A stretch of DNA of 64,000 nt from Agrilactobacillus yilanensis. GTDB lineage: Bacteria; Bacillota; Bacilli; Lactobacillales; Lactobacillaceae. Positions 16,321 to 24,202 of the stretch are shown piece after piece (the first letter of the stretch is position 1; each line of letters begins with the position of its first letter). The stretch is taken from the NCBI RefSeq assembly GCF_003946725.1, contig NZ_RHOY01000006.1, positions 62,001-126,000 of the forward strand, in the 5' to 3' direction. The notes beneath the pieces were generated by a model that worked only from the letters and a program-made list of their open reading frames with translations, made no database searches and was not told the origin of the DNA. The position numbers and the translations under genes were made by a program.

Positions 16321-16914
16321 TCAGTTTTCCTTTCCTTGTTCGTACAGCTTCGGTATCCTTTCCAGAAAGCTTTGGCGGACTTGATCGGTTGTCAGGTTGA
16401 CCTCCCCGAAGTGAAGCCAAGTTGACCGATCAGGTGTGATACCGATATCTGTGAAAACGCGATCGATGAGGTTACGCTGAATCGGATCGCCGGCTTCTTG
16501 CTCGATATACTTTTTAGTCATCGTCGCGGTGGTGATGACCGTTGCGTGCTTGATGTAGGTCAATTTACCTTGCCACTCGGGCTCCTCAATATAGGCAAAA
16601 TTTTTGAGCATGACCTTATCGAAGAAGCCTTTGAGTTCTGCGGGAATGTTGTACCACCAAATTGGCGTTATAAAAATCAACTCATCCGAAGCCGCGATCT
16701 TCTCCTGGTAATTGTGAACCAGCGGGTATGGTGTGGTCCCCTTGCTATACTCTCGCAGTTCGGGCGCGGTATAGCCGGGCTCAAAGTTGTCGCGATAAAG
16801 GTCGATGACCACATATGGCGTCTGGTTGCTGGTAAAGTATGTTGTCAGCGACTCCAGGATAGCGTGGTTAAAACTGCCAGCGTAGGGATGCACGTAAATA
16901 ATTGTTTTCATCAT
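16321..16914 (-). CDS. NAD(P)H-dependent flavin oxidoreductase (NQO1-like)
   Basis: A 197-residue flavodoxin-fold protein. The N-terminus KTIIYVHPYAGSFNHAI is the FMN phosphate loop of the NAD(P)H quinone reductase family, and PIWWYNIPAELKGFFDKV is the conserved segment that lines the flavin site. Such enzymes reduce quinones, azo dyes or nitro compounds using NAD(P)H in the cytosol. The ATG at 16914 overlaps the stop of the upstream frame (ATGA), and GGAAG lies just before it. It is divergently arranged from the AraC-type regulator at 17377, which may control it. Confidence 0.85.
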   Translation of the reverse strand: MMKTIIYVHPYAGSFNHAILESLTTYFTSNQTPYVVIDLYRDNFEPGYTAPELREYSKGTTPYPLVHNYQEKIAASDELIFITPIWWYNIPAELKGFFDKVMLKNFAYIEEPEWQGKLTYIKHATVITTATMTKKYIEQEAGDPIQRNLIDRVFTDIGITPDRSTWLHFGEVNLTTDQVRQSFLERIPKLYEQGKEN

Positions 16915-17207
16915 AAACTTCCTTTCGTATTCGAATGCGTCTGCGGATTAGTTAATCCGTACTTGATTTTGATTGCGTCTGGAATCGGGGGAATTATGAA
17001 AAGTGTATCAGCATTGTTTCCGACGATTTCAGCCAGAATTGCCGCGCGTTGTTTCAACCTAATTGGCGTTTCGGCAGTTTGGTTATACTCGACTAGCCGC
17101 TGCATGAGTTCGTGTTGATACGTGAGGAGGTCAGGGTCATTACTGTCATAGATTTCACCTGAATTGCTTACTCGATGGAACCAGTCAATGGTTGCTTGTT
17201 TAGTCAT
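16911..17207 (-). pseudogene. N-terminal fragment of maltose/galactoside O-acetyltransferase
   Basis: The first 75 codons match the Mac domain of sugar acetyltransferases: EIYDSNDPDLL, VEYNQT, LKQRAAILAEIVG and LFIIPP. After this the sequence changes and ends within 25 codons, without the hexapeptide beta-helix that carries the active site. The 98-residue product cannot be an enzyme. Its start is normal, and it is still translationally coupled to the oxidoreductase gene, so it may be kept as a leader for that gene. Confidence 0.65.
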
Positions 17208-17325
17208 TGTTCTCTCCTTGAATGTTCGGCGTCAATAATCGTTCGTTGCCCGTCATGGTCGCGACTTCCTACCGAGCTGCCTATATGGCACTATTAGTAT
17301 AGTCTGAAATTAAGGTGATTTATAT

Positions 17326-17335
17326 ACGATATCGT
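17326..17335. promoter_or_regulatory. Palindrome in the AraC/oxidoreductase divergent region
   Basis: ACGATATCGT is a perfect 10-bp palindrome between the divergent genes; a related AATATCGTCC lies 15 bases on. Candidate operator only. Confidence 0.35.
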
Positions 17336-17376
17336 GTAAAATAATATCAATATCGTCCCAAAGATAGGAGAATCCA

Positions 17377-18294
17377 TTGAATAAAAAAATGATTCAGCTA
17401 GACAATAATGGCCGTGAACGCGTCGAATACACGGATCATGTCTTACCGATTTCGGTTTGTATCGATCAGTTTGACAGCTATTATCAGCGGCAGTGGGCCT
17501 GCCATTGGCATGAAGAGTTCGAATTCGGCGTCCTGATGAGTGGCAAGCTGCGCTATACAATCTATGAAAGTTCGGGGCAGCTTCAGGAAATTGAGCTGGT
17601 TCCAGGTGATGGCATCTTCATCAATGCGAAAGTGCCGCACAGTGCAATCGCCCTTGAAGCCAATACGGTGATCGATTGTTTTGTGTTGGCTAAGACTTTG
17701 TTTAATTTGGCCCCCCTCGCCACCATCGGCCACCAAGTTTTGGCGCCAATCAATGAATCTGGCGTTGACGCCTTAGCATTCCGCAATCATGCGGACGCTG
17801 ACCTGGGCTTTTTGCAGGCAGTGACAACATTGTGTTCGCTGCGGCCTGACGCCGATGATTTTGAACTACACACCTTTGAATTGACGTTAAGAATATGGCG
17901 TATGCTCAGCCAGCACTTAAATCGTCTCAGTCCCGTGCAAAACCGGACGAGTCAAGGTGACACTTGGGGCAACTTAAAGGCGATGATTCAATACATTCAT
18001 GAACATTACCAAGAACCGGTGACCATTGAGCAGCTGATCCAGTGTGGCAAAATCAGCCGCAGTGAGTGCTTTCGTCTGTTTCGGGACGTCCTGGACAAGA
18101 CACCGATTCAGTTTCTCACTGAATACCGGTTTTCGATGGCGTCGATGATGCTGGTCGACACGGCCCATTCGGTGGGCGAAATTAGCGATGCGTGCGGGTT
18201 CAGTTCACCAAGCTACTTTGGCAGCCAATTCAAAAAGTACTTCAAAATGACACCCAAGGAATATCGAAACCAGTATGGGAGTTCGGTGGCGTAG
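17377..18294 (+). CDS. AraC-family regulator with cupin sensor domain
   Basis: A 305-residue regulator. Residues 1-130 form a cupin-like sensor (HWHEEFEFGVLMSG, PGDGIFINAKVPHS), and residues about 195-300 hold the two AraC helix-turn-helix motifs (TIEQLIQCGKISRSECFRLF, then VGEISDACGFSSPSYFGSQF). The start is the TTG at 17377, with AGGAG 6 bases upstream. AraC proteins with this layout usually sense a sugar or aromatic compound and activate nearby genes; the divergent flavin oxidoreductase unit is the obvious candidate target. The GC content is higher than in the prophage remnants around it. Confidence 0.9.
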   Translation: MNKKMIQLDNNGRERVEYTDHVLPISVCIDQFDSYYQRQWACHWHEEFEFGVLMSGKLRYTIYESSGQLQEIELVPGDGIFINAKVPHSAIALEANTVIDCFVLAKTLFNLAPLATIGHQVLAPINESGVDALAFRNHADADLGFLQAVTTLCSLRPDADDFELHTFELTLRIWRMLSQHLNRLSPVQNRTSQGDTWGNLKAMIQYIHEHYQEPVTIEQLIQCGKISRSECFRLFRDVLDKTPIQFLTEYRFSMASMMLVDTAHSVGEISDACGFSSPSYFGSQFKKYFKMTPKEYRNQYGSSVA

Positions 18295-18375
18295 CTGGAG
18301 GCATACGTCACGCACCTAGCACGTTGCTTACCTTTGAGATACGGCAAGTTGTTATCGATGCACCATTTATTGACA

Positions 18376-18582
18376 TTAGCATCGCTGGCAGTTAAAAAGG
18401 TAGCCCCTTCCTAATAATTCCGGACTTATATTCCTGGCGTCATTCTTACGATCTCGCCAACGTTCTAGTGTATCGTACCTAATGCCATGACGATTAGCGA
18501 CTGCTTTTAGGTCATTATTTGACTGAACCAGTTCCTCCAAAATTGCCAATTTCTCAGATGCTGTGTGTTTAGATCTGGGCAT
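18376..18582 (-). pseudogene. Transposase OrfA fragment, HTH domain
   Basis: 68 codons starting MPRSKHTASEKLAILEEL with GGAGGG upstream. The helix-turn-helix (LKAVANRHGIRYDTLERWRD) is that of IS3-like OrfA/transposase_8 proteins. The gene ends without a leucine zipper or OrfB, and no terminal repeats can be seen, so this is an IS scar. Confidence 0.6.
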
Positions 18583-18704
18583 ACAAAAATCCCTCCATGG
18601 TCGTTAGATGAATTATTGTATTTCATCTGTCAACCATAAAGGGATTATCGCAATCCGAAGATTTTACCTAACCTATTTTAATTTTAGAGACTTATATCAC
18701 AGCC

Positions 18705-19424
18705 TCACTTTGTCAAAGTATCAGGAAAAGTATCCAGGCCTTGAATATGAGCGATTAATTCCGCCAAGGCGGCGATGCCTAGAAATTGTTTGAGTAGCTT
18801 AGCATCAATTTGCGCTAAAGCATCTTGTGCTAATTTCTTGGTTTTTTCGAGTTGATTCAGATCAACTTCAGCCAGAACATTGCGAATGCTATCCAGTGAA
18901 TAATCATTTCTTTGAATCGTTCGAATAATAAAAATCCGTTTGATTTCTTCTGCTTCAAATTGACGAAAGTTACTCTCAGCATCTCTTCGTGGTCGAATCA
19001 ACCCCTCATGCTCCCAGTGGCGAATGGCCGAGAGCGAAGCGTGCGTTAGTTTGGCTACTTCTCCGATTGAAAAATATTTTTTATCATGGTCGCCAAAATG
19101 CGGTGTCGCGGCTGAATTCAACAGGGCTAGCGTTTGTTCTGTCTCCTCTTTTTCCGCAGCAATTTGAACTTGTTGCCGATTGATGAACCAAGTAGCTTTT
19201 GTGAACTCACCAGCTACAATCAACGGCAAAACTTGTTTGACCAATTCGACGCCAAATCCCGGAATCAGTGATCGAATACAACAAAAATAAGTCTCATGCA
19301 GTGATGTATATTTCCGATAGCCATTTTCCTGCCGCTCAACTGGGGGAAGCAGTCCCCATTTCTCATAGTGTCGCAGCGCACTGGTGCTAATATTCAACTT
19401 TTGGGCAATCTCTGCTCCTCGCAT
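18705..19424 (-). CDS. MerR-type regulator with two helix-turn-helix domains
   Basis: A 239-residue protein with two MerR winged-helix domains: residues about 3-70 (ISTSALRHYEKWGLLPP) and about 113-185 (YFSIGEVAKLTHASLSAIRHWEHEG). The second is followed by a short helical dimerisation region. Tandem MerR domains are unusual; the first lacks part of the wing consensus. The start at 19424 is set by GAGGAGG 7 bases upstream; the ATG at 19430 abuts that site. It is divergent from the VOC protein gene at 19565 and probably controls it. No effector can be read. Confidence 0.8.
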   Translation of the reverse strand: MRGAEIAQKLNISTSALRHYEKWGLLPPVERQENGYRKYTSLHETYFCCIRSLIPGFGVELVKQVLPLIVAGEFTKATWFINRQQVQIAAEKEETEQTLALLNSAATPHFGDHDKKYFSIGEVAKLTHASLSAIRHWEHEGLIRPRRDAESNFRQFEAEEIKRIFIIRTIQRNDYSLDSIRNVLAEVDLNQLEKTKKLAQDALAQIDAKLLKQFLGIAALAELIAHIQGLDTFPDTLTK

Positions 19425-19505
19425 AATCATCCTCCTCGTTATAAAAATAGTTTAAAGTAGATGACGACTTTAGTCACTAATAATACTGCTTGTAGTGCAA
19501 AAAGT

Positions 19506-19532
19506 TTGGCATTTGCTTGAATTTACTATAAT
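19506..19532 (+). promoter_or_regulatory. Promoter of the VOC gene
   Basis: TATAAT at 19527-19532 with TTGGCA at 19506-19511, a 15-base spacer, which is shorter than optimal. An alternative -35 cannot be excluded. It lies between the divergent MerR-type and VOC genes. Confidence 0.4.
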
Positions 19533-19564
19533 TAAAGGGTAAATAAAAATTGGAGTGTGCCTAA

Positions 19565-20287
19565 ATGACTAAAGTAAAGCAAATTGTTCCTCTCTTACCC
19601 GCTGTTGATATTAAAGCCACTATTCACTTTTTTGAGGATCTCGGCTTCCAAAATATCTACAAAAAGCAACCGCGATCCGGCAGTTATGCTGTGATGCGCA
19701 ATGATTATTTGAAATTTCATCTTTATACTTATAAAAAGTTGGAAATTCCCACGCCCACAAATATGTATTTGTTTGAAATTGAGAATATTGACGAATTTCA
19801 TCAGCACTTGGAAACGACCTATCAAGAAAATGTCGGCAAAAAGCCTTCTCGTAGCGGCTTACCACGAATGGGGACTCCGAAGAGTTTGAATTTTGACCGG
19901 CGTTTCTCCCTGACTGATCCGAACGGTAATCATTTTATTTTCGTTGAGCCCTATCTGCAAAAGGCAGATCACAAGATTCAAACCAAATTTGAGCGAATTT
20001 ATTGGGAAAGTAACACCCTGGCCTATTCACATGAAAGCCCCCTCGAAGCAGCAAAAATGATGCAAGCGGGTATCTCGCGCTACAATCTCGCCGACGAACA
20101 GCCTCAGTTCGTTTTCCAAGCCTATGTCTTACTAGTGGATTGTTTTGTACTGCTGGGTAAAACTGCCTCGGCTCAAGAGTTTTACTTGCAAGCCCAGAAG
20201 TTTCAACCTCAGTCGAGGAATATCGATGATAAATATTTGCAAGACGCCTTGGAGCAATTTCAAAAATATGAATATCTAGGATATTAA
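19565..20287 (+). CDS. VOC (glyoxalase/bleomycin resistance) protein with C-terminal helical extension
   Basis: A 240-residue protein. Residues 1-130 form a vicinal-oxygen-chelate fold: IVPLLPAVDIKATIHFFEDLGF at the start, FSLTDPNGNHFIFVEP at the end of the domain. The next 100 residues are helical with a TPR-like repeat (AAKMMQAGISRYN, ASAQEFYLQAQKFQ), which is not part of the usual 120-130-residue resistance proteins. GGAG lies before the ATG. VOC proteins of this class either sequester glycopeptide drugs or act as lyases or dioxygenases. The divergent dual-HTH MerR protein suggests a drug-responsive pair. Function is inferred from fold only. Confidence 0.8.
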   Translation: MTKVKQIVPLLPAVDIKATIHFFEDLGFQNIYKKQPRSGSYAVMRNDYLKFHLYTYKKLEIPTPTNMYLFEIENIDEFHQHLETTYQENVGKKPSRSGLPRMGTPKSLNFDRRFSLTDPNGNHFIFVEPYLQKADHKIQTKFERIYWESNTLAYSHESPLEAAKMMQAGISRYNLADEQPQFVFQAYVLLVDCFVLLGKTASAQEFYLQAQKFQPQSRNIDDKYLQDALEQFQKYEYLGY

Positions 20288-20416
20288 GCTTAGTCTTCAT
20301 TTAATCAAACTTATGCATATTTTCTCAGTTCCTCAATAACCTTCACAGGCCATTTTCAAATCATTTACTCCTTTGCTTTTTGTTTGTTTTAACCATTCGG
20401 TCATGTTGAATCCTTC

Positions 20417-20965
20417 TTATTCCATTTCAGCTGCTAAATTCGCTGAATAGTTTGTTGTAGATTTTCCAGCGGCAGGATTATATCCGCTTTGGGTGGTTCC
20501 CATATCAAATAGATATGCATTAGACTTTTTAAGTAAGTCCAGTTGATCGTTAACACCAACCAATTCTCCCTTATCATTCAGCTTGATGCTATCCATATCT
20601 AATAAACCCTTGATAGCTTTGGTATTGCGAACCTTAGCTGCGGTCAGAGCATTATTAAGCGCCCCGTTAAGCTTAGTCGTATTGAGCTGTTCAGTGAGTG
20701 ACTGTGTATCAGCATCGTATTTAGATTGCAAATCTGTCAGCTGTTGCGATACATCATCGTTATATTTGAGCTGCTTTTGTAATCCCTTAAGGTCCTTATC
20801 ACGATCTGTGATTTGAGTCTTTAAAGATTCGTTCTCCTGCTTTAGTGTCGCTACTTCGCTGGCACCGGTGGCTTTAGCATTCTCAATATCATGGCCGTTA
20901 GTTTCAATCACAGCGTTGATTTGTTCATCAGTCAGGCCAAGCGTTTTTAATGCGTCTCGTTTCAT
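20417..20965 (-). CDS. Phage scaffold protein (GP20 family)
   Basis: A 182-residue protein, MKRDALKTLGLTDEQINAV at the start, then a long coiled coil (residues about 30-110, KQENESLKTQITDRDKDLKGLQ in parts), and a C-terminal capsid-binding tail (GYNPAAGKS). This is the layout of phage head scaffolds that guide procapsid assembly. The ATG at 20965 is preferred to 20974 because AAAGG sits 9 bases before it. No capsid gene follows; the downstream side is joined to the VOC gene region, so the remnant ends here. The 129-base gap 20288-20416 shows no feature. Confidence 0.85.
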   Translation of the reverse strand: MKRDALKTLGLTDEQINAVIETNGHDIENAKATGASEVATLKQENESLKTQITDRDKDLKGLQKQLKYNDDVSQQLTDLQSKYDADTQSLTEQLNTTKLNGALNNALTAAKVRNTKAIKGLLDMDSIKLNDKGELVGVNDQLDLLKKSNAYLFDMGTTQSGYNPAAGKSTTNYSANLAAEME

Positions 20966-21061
20966 GTCGATCATCCTTTCACGCTTTTATTACGGGGTGC
21001 GGCCCCAATTCAAGGCAAAATAAATAAGCCTTTTTACGTCTTGCTGGGGACAAATAATGAA

Positions 21062-21313
21062 CTAACTTCCAAGTTCAAATGAGTTAGGAATTGTACTTCT
21101 TAAGGCATTGTTATCACCGTTTTTTACTGTTGCGGCTTCAACACTGAGCGCAAAACCTGAAACGTTCCTCTTTTCAAAAGTAGCGTTGCAGTGTTTGCCA
21201 GTAGCAACTCCGTCATAAAAGAATAAAATTTCATTGTCGTTATTCTTGAATTTAGTAACGTTTTCAAATTTCGAAGTAGACCCTGATTGGAACCAAATAA
21301 TTAAATCAGTCAT
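21062..21313 (-). CDS. Small phage protein, 83 residues
   Basis: Starts MTDLIIWFQSGSTSKFENV; AAGGAG lies 7 bases before the ATG at 21313, which excludes the longer frame from 21349. It is beta-rich with no recognised domain (FYDGVATGKHCNATFEKRNV). It lies between the MuF group and the scaffold gene, where small head-completion or unknown proteins are common in lactobacillus siphophages. Confidence 0.65.
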   Translation of the reverse strand: MTDLIIWFQSGSTSKFENVTKFKNNDNEILFFYDGVATGKHCNATFEKRNVSGFALSVEAATVKNGDNNALRSTIPNSFELGS

Positions 21314-21368
21314 TTGAATTCTCCTTAATTTTGAGTACAAAAATAGCACTCAACTGACGACGAGTGCT

Positions 21369-21596
21369 TTAACCAACACCGTAGGTAAACTCCTTCGGTG
21401 GATTTGTTTTAAACTTCAGTGTTCCAACGGCTAGTTTCTCAATAAAATCTTTAGAAAACATCGAACTAAATTGCCCACGCAATTCCGCTGCCTGAGTTTG
21501 CTTATTCACCACAACTGTACCTTCGCTATTGTCAGAGGCCACCTGATAAGCACGATACTCTGCATTTTCTAAAATCAACGTGTAAACCATCATCAT
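21369..21596 (-). CDS. Small phage protein, 75 residues
   Basis: Starts with three Met codons (MMMVYTLILENAEYRAYQV). The binding site GGGAGGAG is about 10 bases upstream inside the preceding small gene. The tail FTYGVG and the middle SSMFSKDFIEKLAVG show no known motif. Position directly after MuF and its small partner suggests a head-associated role; nothing more can be said. Confidence 0.55.
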   Translation of the reverse strand: MMMVYTLILENAEYRAYQVASDNSEGTVVVNKQTQAAELRGQFSSMFSKDFIEKLAVGTLKFKTNPPKEFTYGVG

Positions 21597-21598
21597 TA

Positions 21599-21727
21599 TT
21601 AGCGATTCTCCTCCCATTCACTCAATGCTGTTTGATAATTATAAACCTGATTAGTTAACTTATGCGCTTCTTGATAGCTTAGCCCCTTTTCATCCATTAA
21701 TCTTGCTTCATATGATTCGTGTTTCAC
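21599..21727 (-). CDS. Very small phage protein, 42 residues
   Basis: Frame from a GTG at 21727: VKHESYEARLMDEKGLSYQE through TALSEWEENR. It overlaps the MuF end by 20 bp and its stop is 2 bp before the next ATG. No strong binding site, but the helical, charged sequence and the tight packing suggest a coupled gene. Confidence 0.4.
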   Translation of the reverse strand: MKHESYEARLMDEKGLSYQEAHKLTNQVYNYQTALSEWEENR

Positions 21728-22660
21728 ACATTATTATATCATGTTTTAATGGTGTTCCAACTCGTAATCGCTGTAAACTTTGTGCCATATCATAACTAGG
21801 ATCAAATGTACGCACAATTGTACCATACGTTTCCGGATCAAATAGTTCATACTTCAAGTTCAATATATGGTTAAGCGCTTGTCCGACCAACTCTGTTGAA
21901 AGCTTGGCACTATTAGAGATAGAAGCAATTAGTGATTTACTATCAGCATTTCGTAACTTCTGATAATAATCATTTGCAAATACGGTTCGTTTGATTTGTC
22001 CCGGGTCGTTCTTATCGTTCAATGCTCCATAGATAGCTCCGGATTGTTGAATGCCGTATGACTTATTCCATTCATCAAATTTCACATCTTTGATTCGCTT
22101 ACCTTTACCCGTCTCAGGGTCACGCATCCAACGTTCTCTAACATCAGGAAGTCCTTCAATATGTGGAACAGTCGTACAACGGCAATGTGGATGAATTAAA
22201 GGATAGTTAATGCCTTCCTTTTTCTCTGACATCTTAAATATCTCACCATCTAAGTGAGCGCAAACTGTACAAGTATGACTCTCAAGTGTGGCCATATACT
22301 CATACTGCTCAATGTCAGATTCTTCATAGCTTCGGGCAGTGGCTTCTTCGCTGATATGTGCCATCTCAGTCGATACTAAACGATGGATCTGATTACGCTG
22401 CACATCTTGGAACTGAATGTGCATTTGCCGCATGACTTTCTGCGGCCCCCAACCCATGACGGTCGCTCTAAATAGTGAGTCCATCAGATAGCTGGGCAGT
22501 TCTTGCTGGTAGTTCTGCCACAACCGCTGCGAAAAATCCTTGCCATCTTTAGCCCAGGGATTCGACACAATCAGCTTTAATTGCGTTTCGTTGAACGTAG
22601 CAAAATCCGCCGTGAAAGCACCACGTTGCGCTTGGATGTTGAAGGTCGAAATATAGGTCA
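21708..22660 (-). pseudogene. MuF-like phage minor head protein, N-terminally truncated
   Basis: The frame is open from the TerS stop region to 21708, and includes LLTYISTFNIQAQRGAFTAD upstream of the ATG at 22568. Clear MuF signatures follow: LVSTEMAHISEEATA, ESHTCTVCAHLDGE and HPHCRCTTVPH, then a C-terminal domain like those of other lactobacillus phages. A complete MuF follows large terminase and portal genes, but here it joins TerS directly, so terL, portal and the MuF N-terminus are deleted. The C-terminal 286 residues might still be made, but no ribosome binding site was found for 22568. Confidence 0.7.
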
Positions 22661-22668
22661 GTAGTCTA

Positions 22669-23010
22669 TTATTTCTTCAATGCGGTTAGCTGGTCTTTAA
22701 TGCCCTGATTTGCCATAAGAGACCATGAATTCTTTTGAGCTGTTGAGTAACTACACTTGTACGCCTGATATGCCCACGTCGCATTAAATCGTTGCAAATA
22801 AAAGAGGCAGAACAACTTTCGCTTTTCATTAAGCTCATCGTTTGCCTCTAGTTCATCTATCACTTTGAATGCAACTTTAGGTGCATCTCTTTTAGTTTTG
22901 GGGTGCACCTTTTTCTCTGGAGGTACATCCCGTTTCCAATGGTCACGAGTACGCCATGATTTAAGCGTGTTGACCGGTACATCATATTTAGCAACACTTA
23001 CAAAAAATAA
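22669..23010 (-). pseudogene. terS: Phage terminase small subunit, 5' truncated
   Basis: The frame contains the TerS DNA-binding helix-turn-helix (AKYDVPVNTLKSWRTRDHWKRD) and the terminase_2 segment (KRKLFCLFYLQRFNATWAYQAY, AQKNSWSLM). The N-terminal start is missing because the sequence switches to an opposite-strand hicB fragment near 23000. TerS normally selects packaging sites and recruits TerL; no TerL follows here. The stop is at 22669. Confidence 0.7.
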
Positions 23011-23275
23011 AGCCAATCAATATGAAGTTGATTTTCCTGACTTAGCGCCTAATGTAGCCACCTATGGCAACAACTTATCAGAAACAATAGCGATGGCAAA
23101 AGATGCCTTAGAAGGCTATTTATTGGTTGCTGAGGATTGCCAAGAAGAGTTGCCTAAAACATCTGATATTGATGCTATTAAATTAAAGCCCGCTCAATTA
23201 TTATTATCAGTTGAAGTAGACACAAATCTGGTACGTGATCGTGAAGAAAATAAAAAAGATAAGCTAGGCGTATAA
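23000..23275 (+). pseudogene. hicB: HicB antitoxin, 5' truncated
   Basis: The frame contains the HicB RNase H-like core, VDFPDLAPNVATYGNN and MAKDALEGYLLVAEDCQEE, and LLSVEVDTNLVR at the end of that core. The start is lost at the junction with terS, and the C-terminal DNA-binding helix is replaced by a terminator. No hicA is present. A phage-type hicAB unit also flanks the other prophage remnant at 15 kb. Confidence 0.7.
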
Positions 23276-23290
23276 TGCCTAGCTTTTTTG
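23260..23290 (+). terminator. Terminator after hicB fragment
   Basis: AAGCTAGGC, loop, GCCTAGCTT then T-run; overlaps the stop at 23275. Confidence 0.8.
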
Positions 23291-23340
23291 CTTTATTCAT
23301 CAATCGTTCCTCATTTCATTACAGCTTTTCCGTGGGAGAA

Positions 23341-23415
23341 AAAGTGATATTTAAAAAAATCCCACGCAAAATCCCACACAATTATCAACTTCTACCAAGC
23401 TGTACCCAATCTTAA
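23341..23415 (+). pseudogene. Possible 3' end of a phage integrase gene
   Basis: A short plus-strand frame, KVIFKKIPRKIPHNYQLLPS, ends just before the terminator repeat and the attachment-like site. Phage integrases in lactobacilli often end in this Lys/Pro-rich way. The evidence is position and composition only. Confidence 0.25.
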
Positions 23416-23419
23416 AACT

Positions 23420-23474
23420 AAAAAAACAACCCTAAACCAAGTGAAATCAACACTTAGCTTAGGGCTGAACTTGT
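23420..23474. repeat. Terminator-like repeat, second copy
   Basis: Nearly identical to 11530-11585, with arms CCCTAAACCAAGTG and CACTTAGCTTAGGG. It lies between the possible integrase end and the 16-mer attachment-like site at 23491. Confidence 0.7.
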
Positions 23475-23490
23475 TAGAACTGGTTACCTT

Positions 23491-23506
23491 TTATTCCCAT
23501 TCAATT
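23491..23506 (-). other. att: Attachment-like 16-mer (guaA 3'-end-like), copy 1
   Basis: TTATTCCCATTCAATT; its reverse complement codes for Gln-Ile-Glu-Trp-Glu-stop, resembling the conserved end of GMP synthase, a known integration target for conjugative elements. Related copies lie at 27627 and 34713. Here it sits between two converging integrase remnants. No guaA body is in the window, so identity is inferred. Confidence 0.5.
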
Positions 23507-23556
23507 TGAAACAGCCCTCCTACATCCCTTAATATGAAAGGGATGTTTTATTGGCG

Positions 23557-23928
23557 TTACTTCTCGGGGGACAATCGAGGGACAGCGTCCATCTTTACCG
23601 ATTGGTTCCCGTTGAACTTACGCTTCGTTTCTTTAGCACTGGTGAAGTTGAAATCTGTGCCCATCTTACGAGCAATATCTTGATCAGGATTCGGGTAAAG
23701 GTGTCCATAGTGTCGCAAGGTTATCTCTCCCGAGCTATGACCAAGTCGGCGGCTCAGCTTCAAAATATCAATGTTAAATTCATGAATCAAATAACTGGCG
23801 TGACTATGCCGTAATCCCTTTGCCTGAATCGGGTGAACTCCGGCAAGTGCGGCGTATTTCTTCAAATTGCGGCTGATTGTATACTTTGCCATCGGCAAAC
23901 CATCGTAAGTCAGAATGTAGCGATCAAC
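23557..23928 (-). pseudogene. int: Tyrosine recombinase, C-terminal stub
   Basis: About 120 codons of a phage/ICE integrase: RYILTYDGLPMAKYTISRN, the catalytic HxxR box as GLRHSHASYLI, and LGHSSGEITLRHYGHLYP with the His and the nucleophilic Tyr. The first catalytic Arg and the N-terminal binding domains are gone. At about 23928 the frame meets the middle of an MFS transporter gene, so the two were joined by deletion. The stop at 23557 is next to the 16-mer site, where an integrase gene is expected to end. A short inverted repeat (ACATCCC/GGGATGT, 23521-23546) follows. Confidence 0.8.
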
Positions 23929-24182
23929 TCCAGCTGCATGCTGCCGATTGATGCCAAACGATATTTTGATACTTGGTCGCTAATTCTGCCGGCAAAAGGG
24001 CGCACAATCAAACTGGTTAGATTCATCATTGCTGCAAGTAAGCCTGCTACTAAAGCTGATGCACCAATACTTGTCGCAAAGCCCACAATCAGTGGGTTAA
24101 TCATCATCACCGTTGACATATAACAAAAACTTGCGATTAGAATTAGAACTGAATCATGTGTAAATACTCTATTATTTTCCAT
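23910..24182 (-). pseudogene. MFS transporter, N-terminal fragment
   Basis: The first 80 codons encode two to three membrane segments of a drug/sugar exporter (VLILIASFCYMSTVMM, ASALVAGLLAAMMNLTSLIVRP) with the MFS loop motif FAGRISDQVSKYR. Then the frame passes into the integrase stub. It lies 20 bp downstream of the marR gene, the classical arrangement of a repressor with its efflux pump, but the pump is destroyed. Confidence 0.8.
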
Positions 24183-24202
24183 TGGAACCTTACTTTCTAT
24201 CT

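Noticed and set aside
824-16914. The acetyltransferase fragments at 824 and 16911 as two halves of one gene
   Set aside because: The N-terminal and C-terminal parts lack the middle 60-70 residues and lie on opposite strands, so they may come from different genes.
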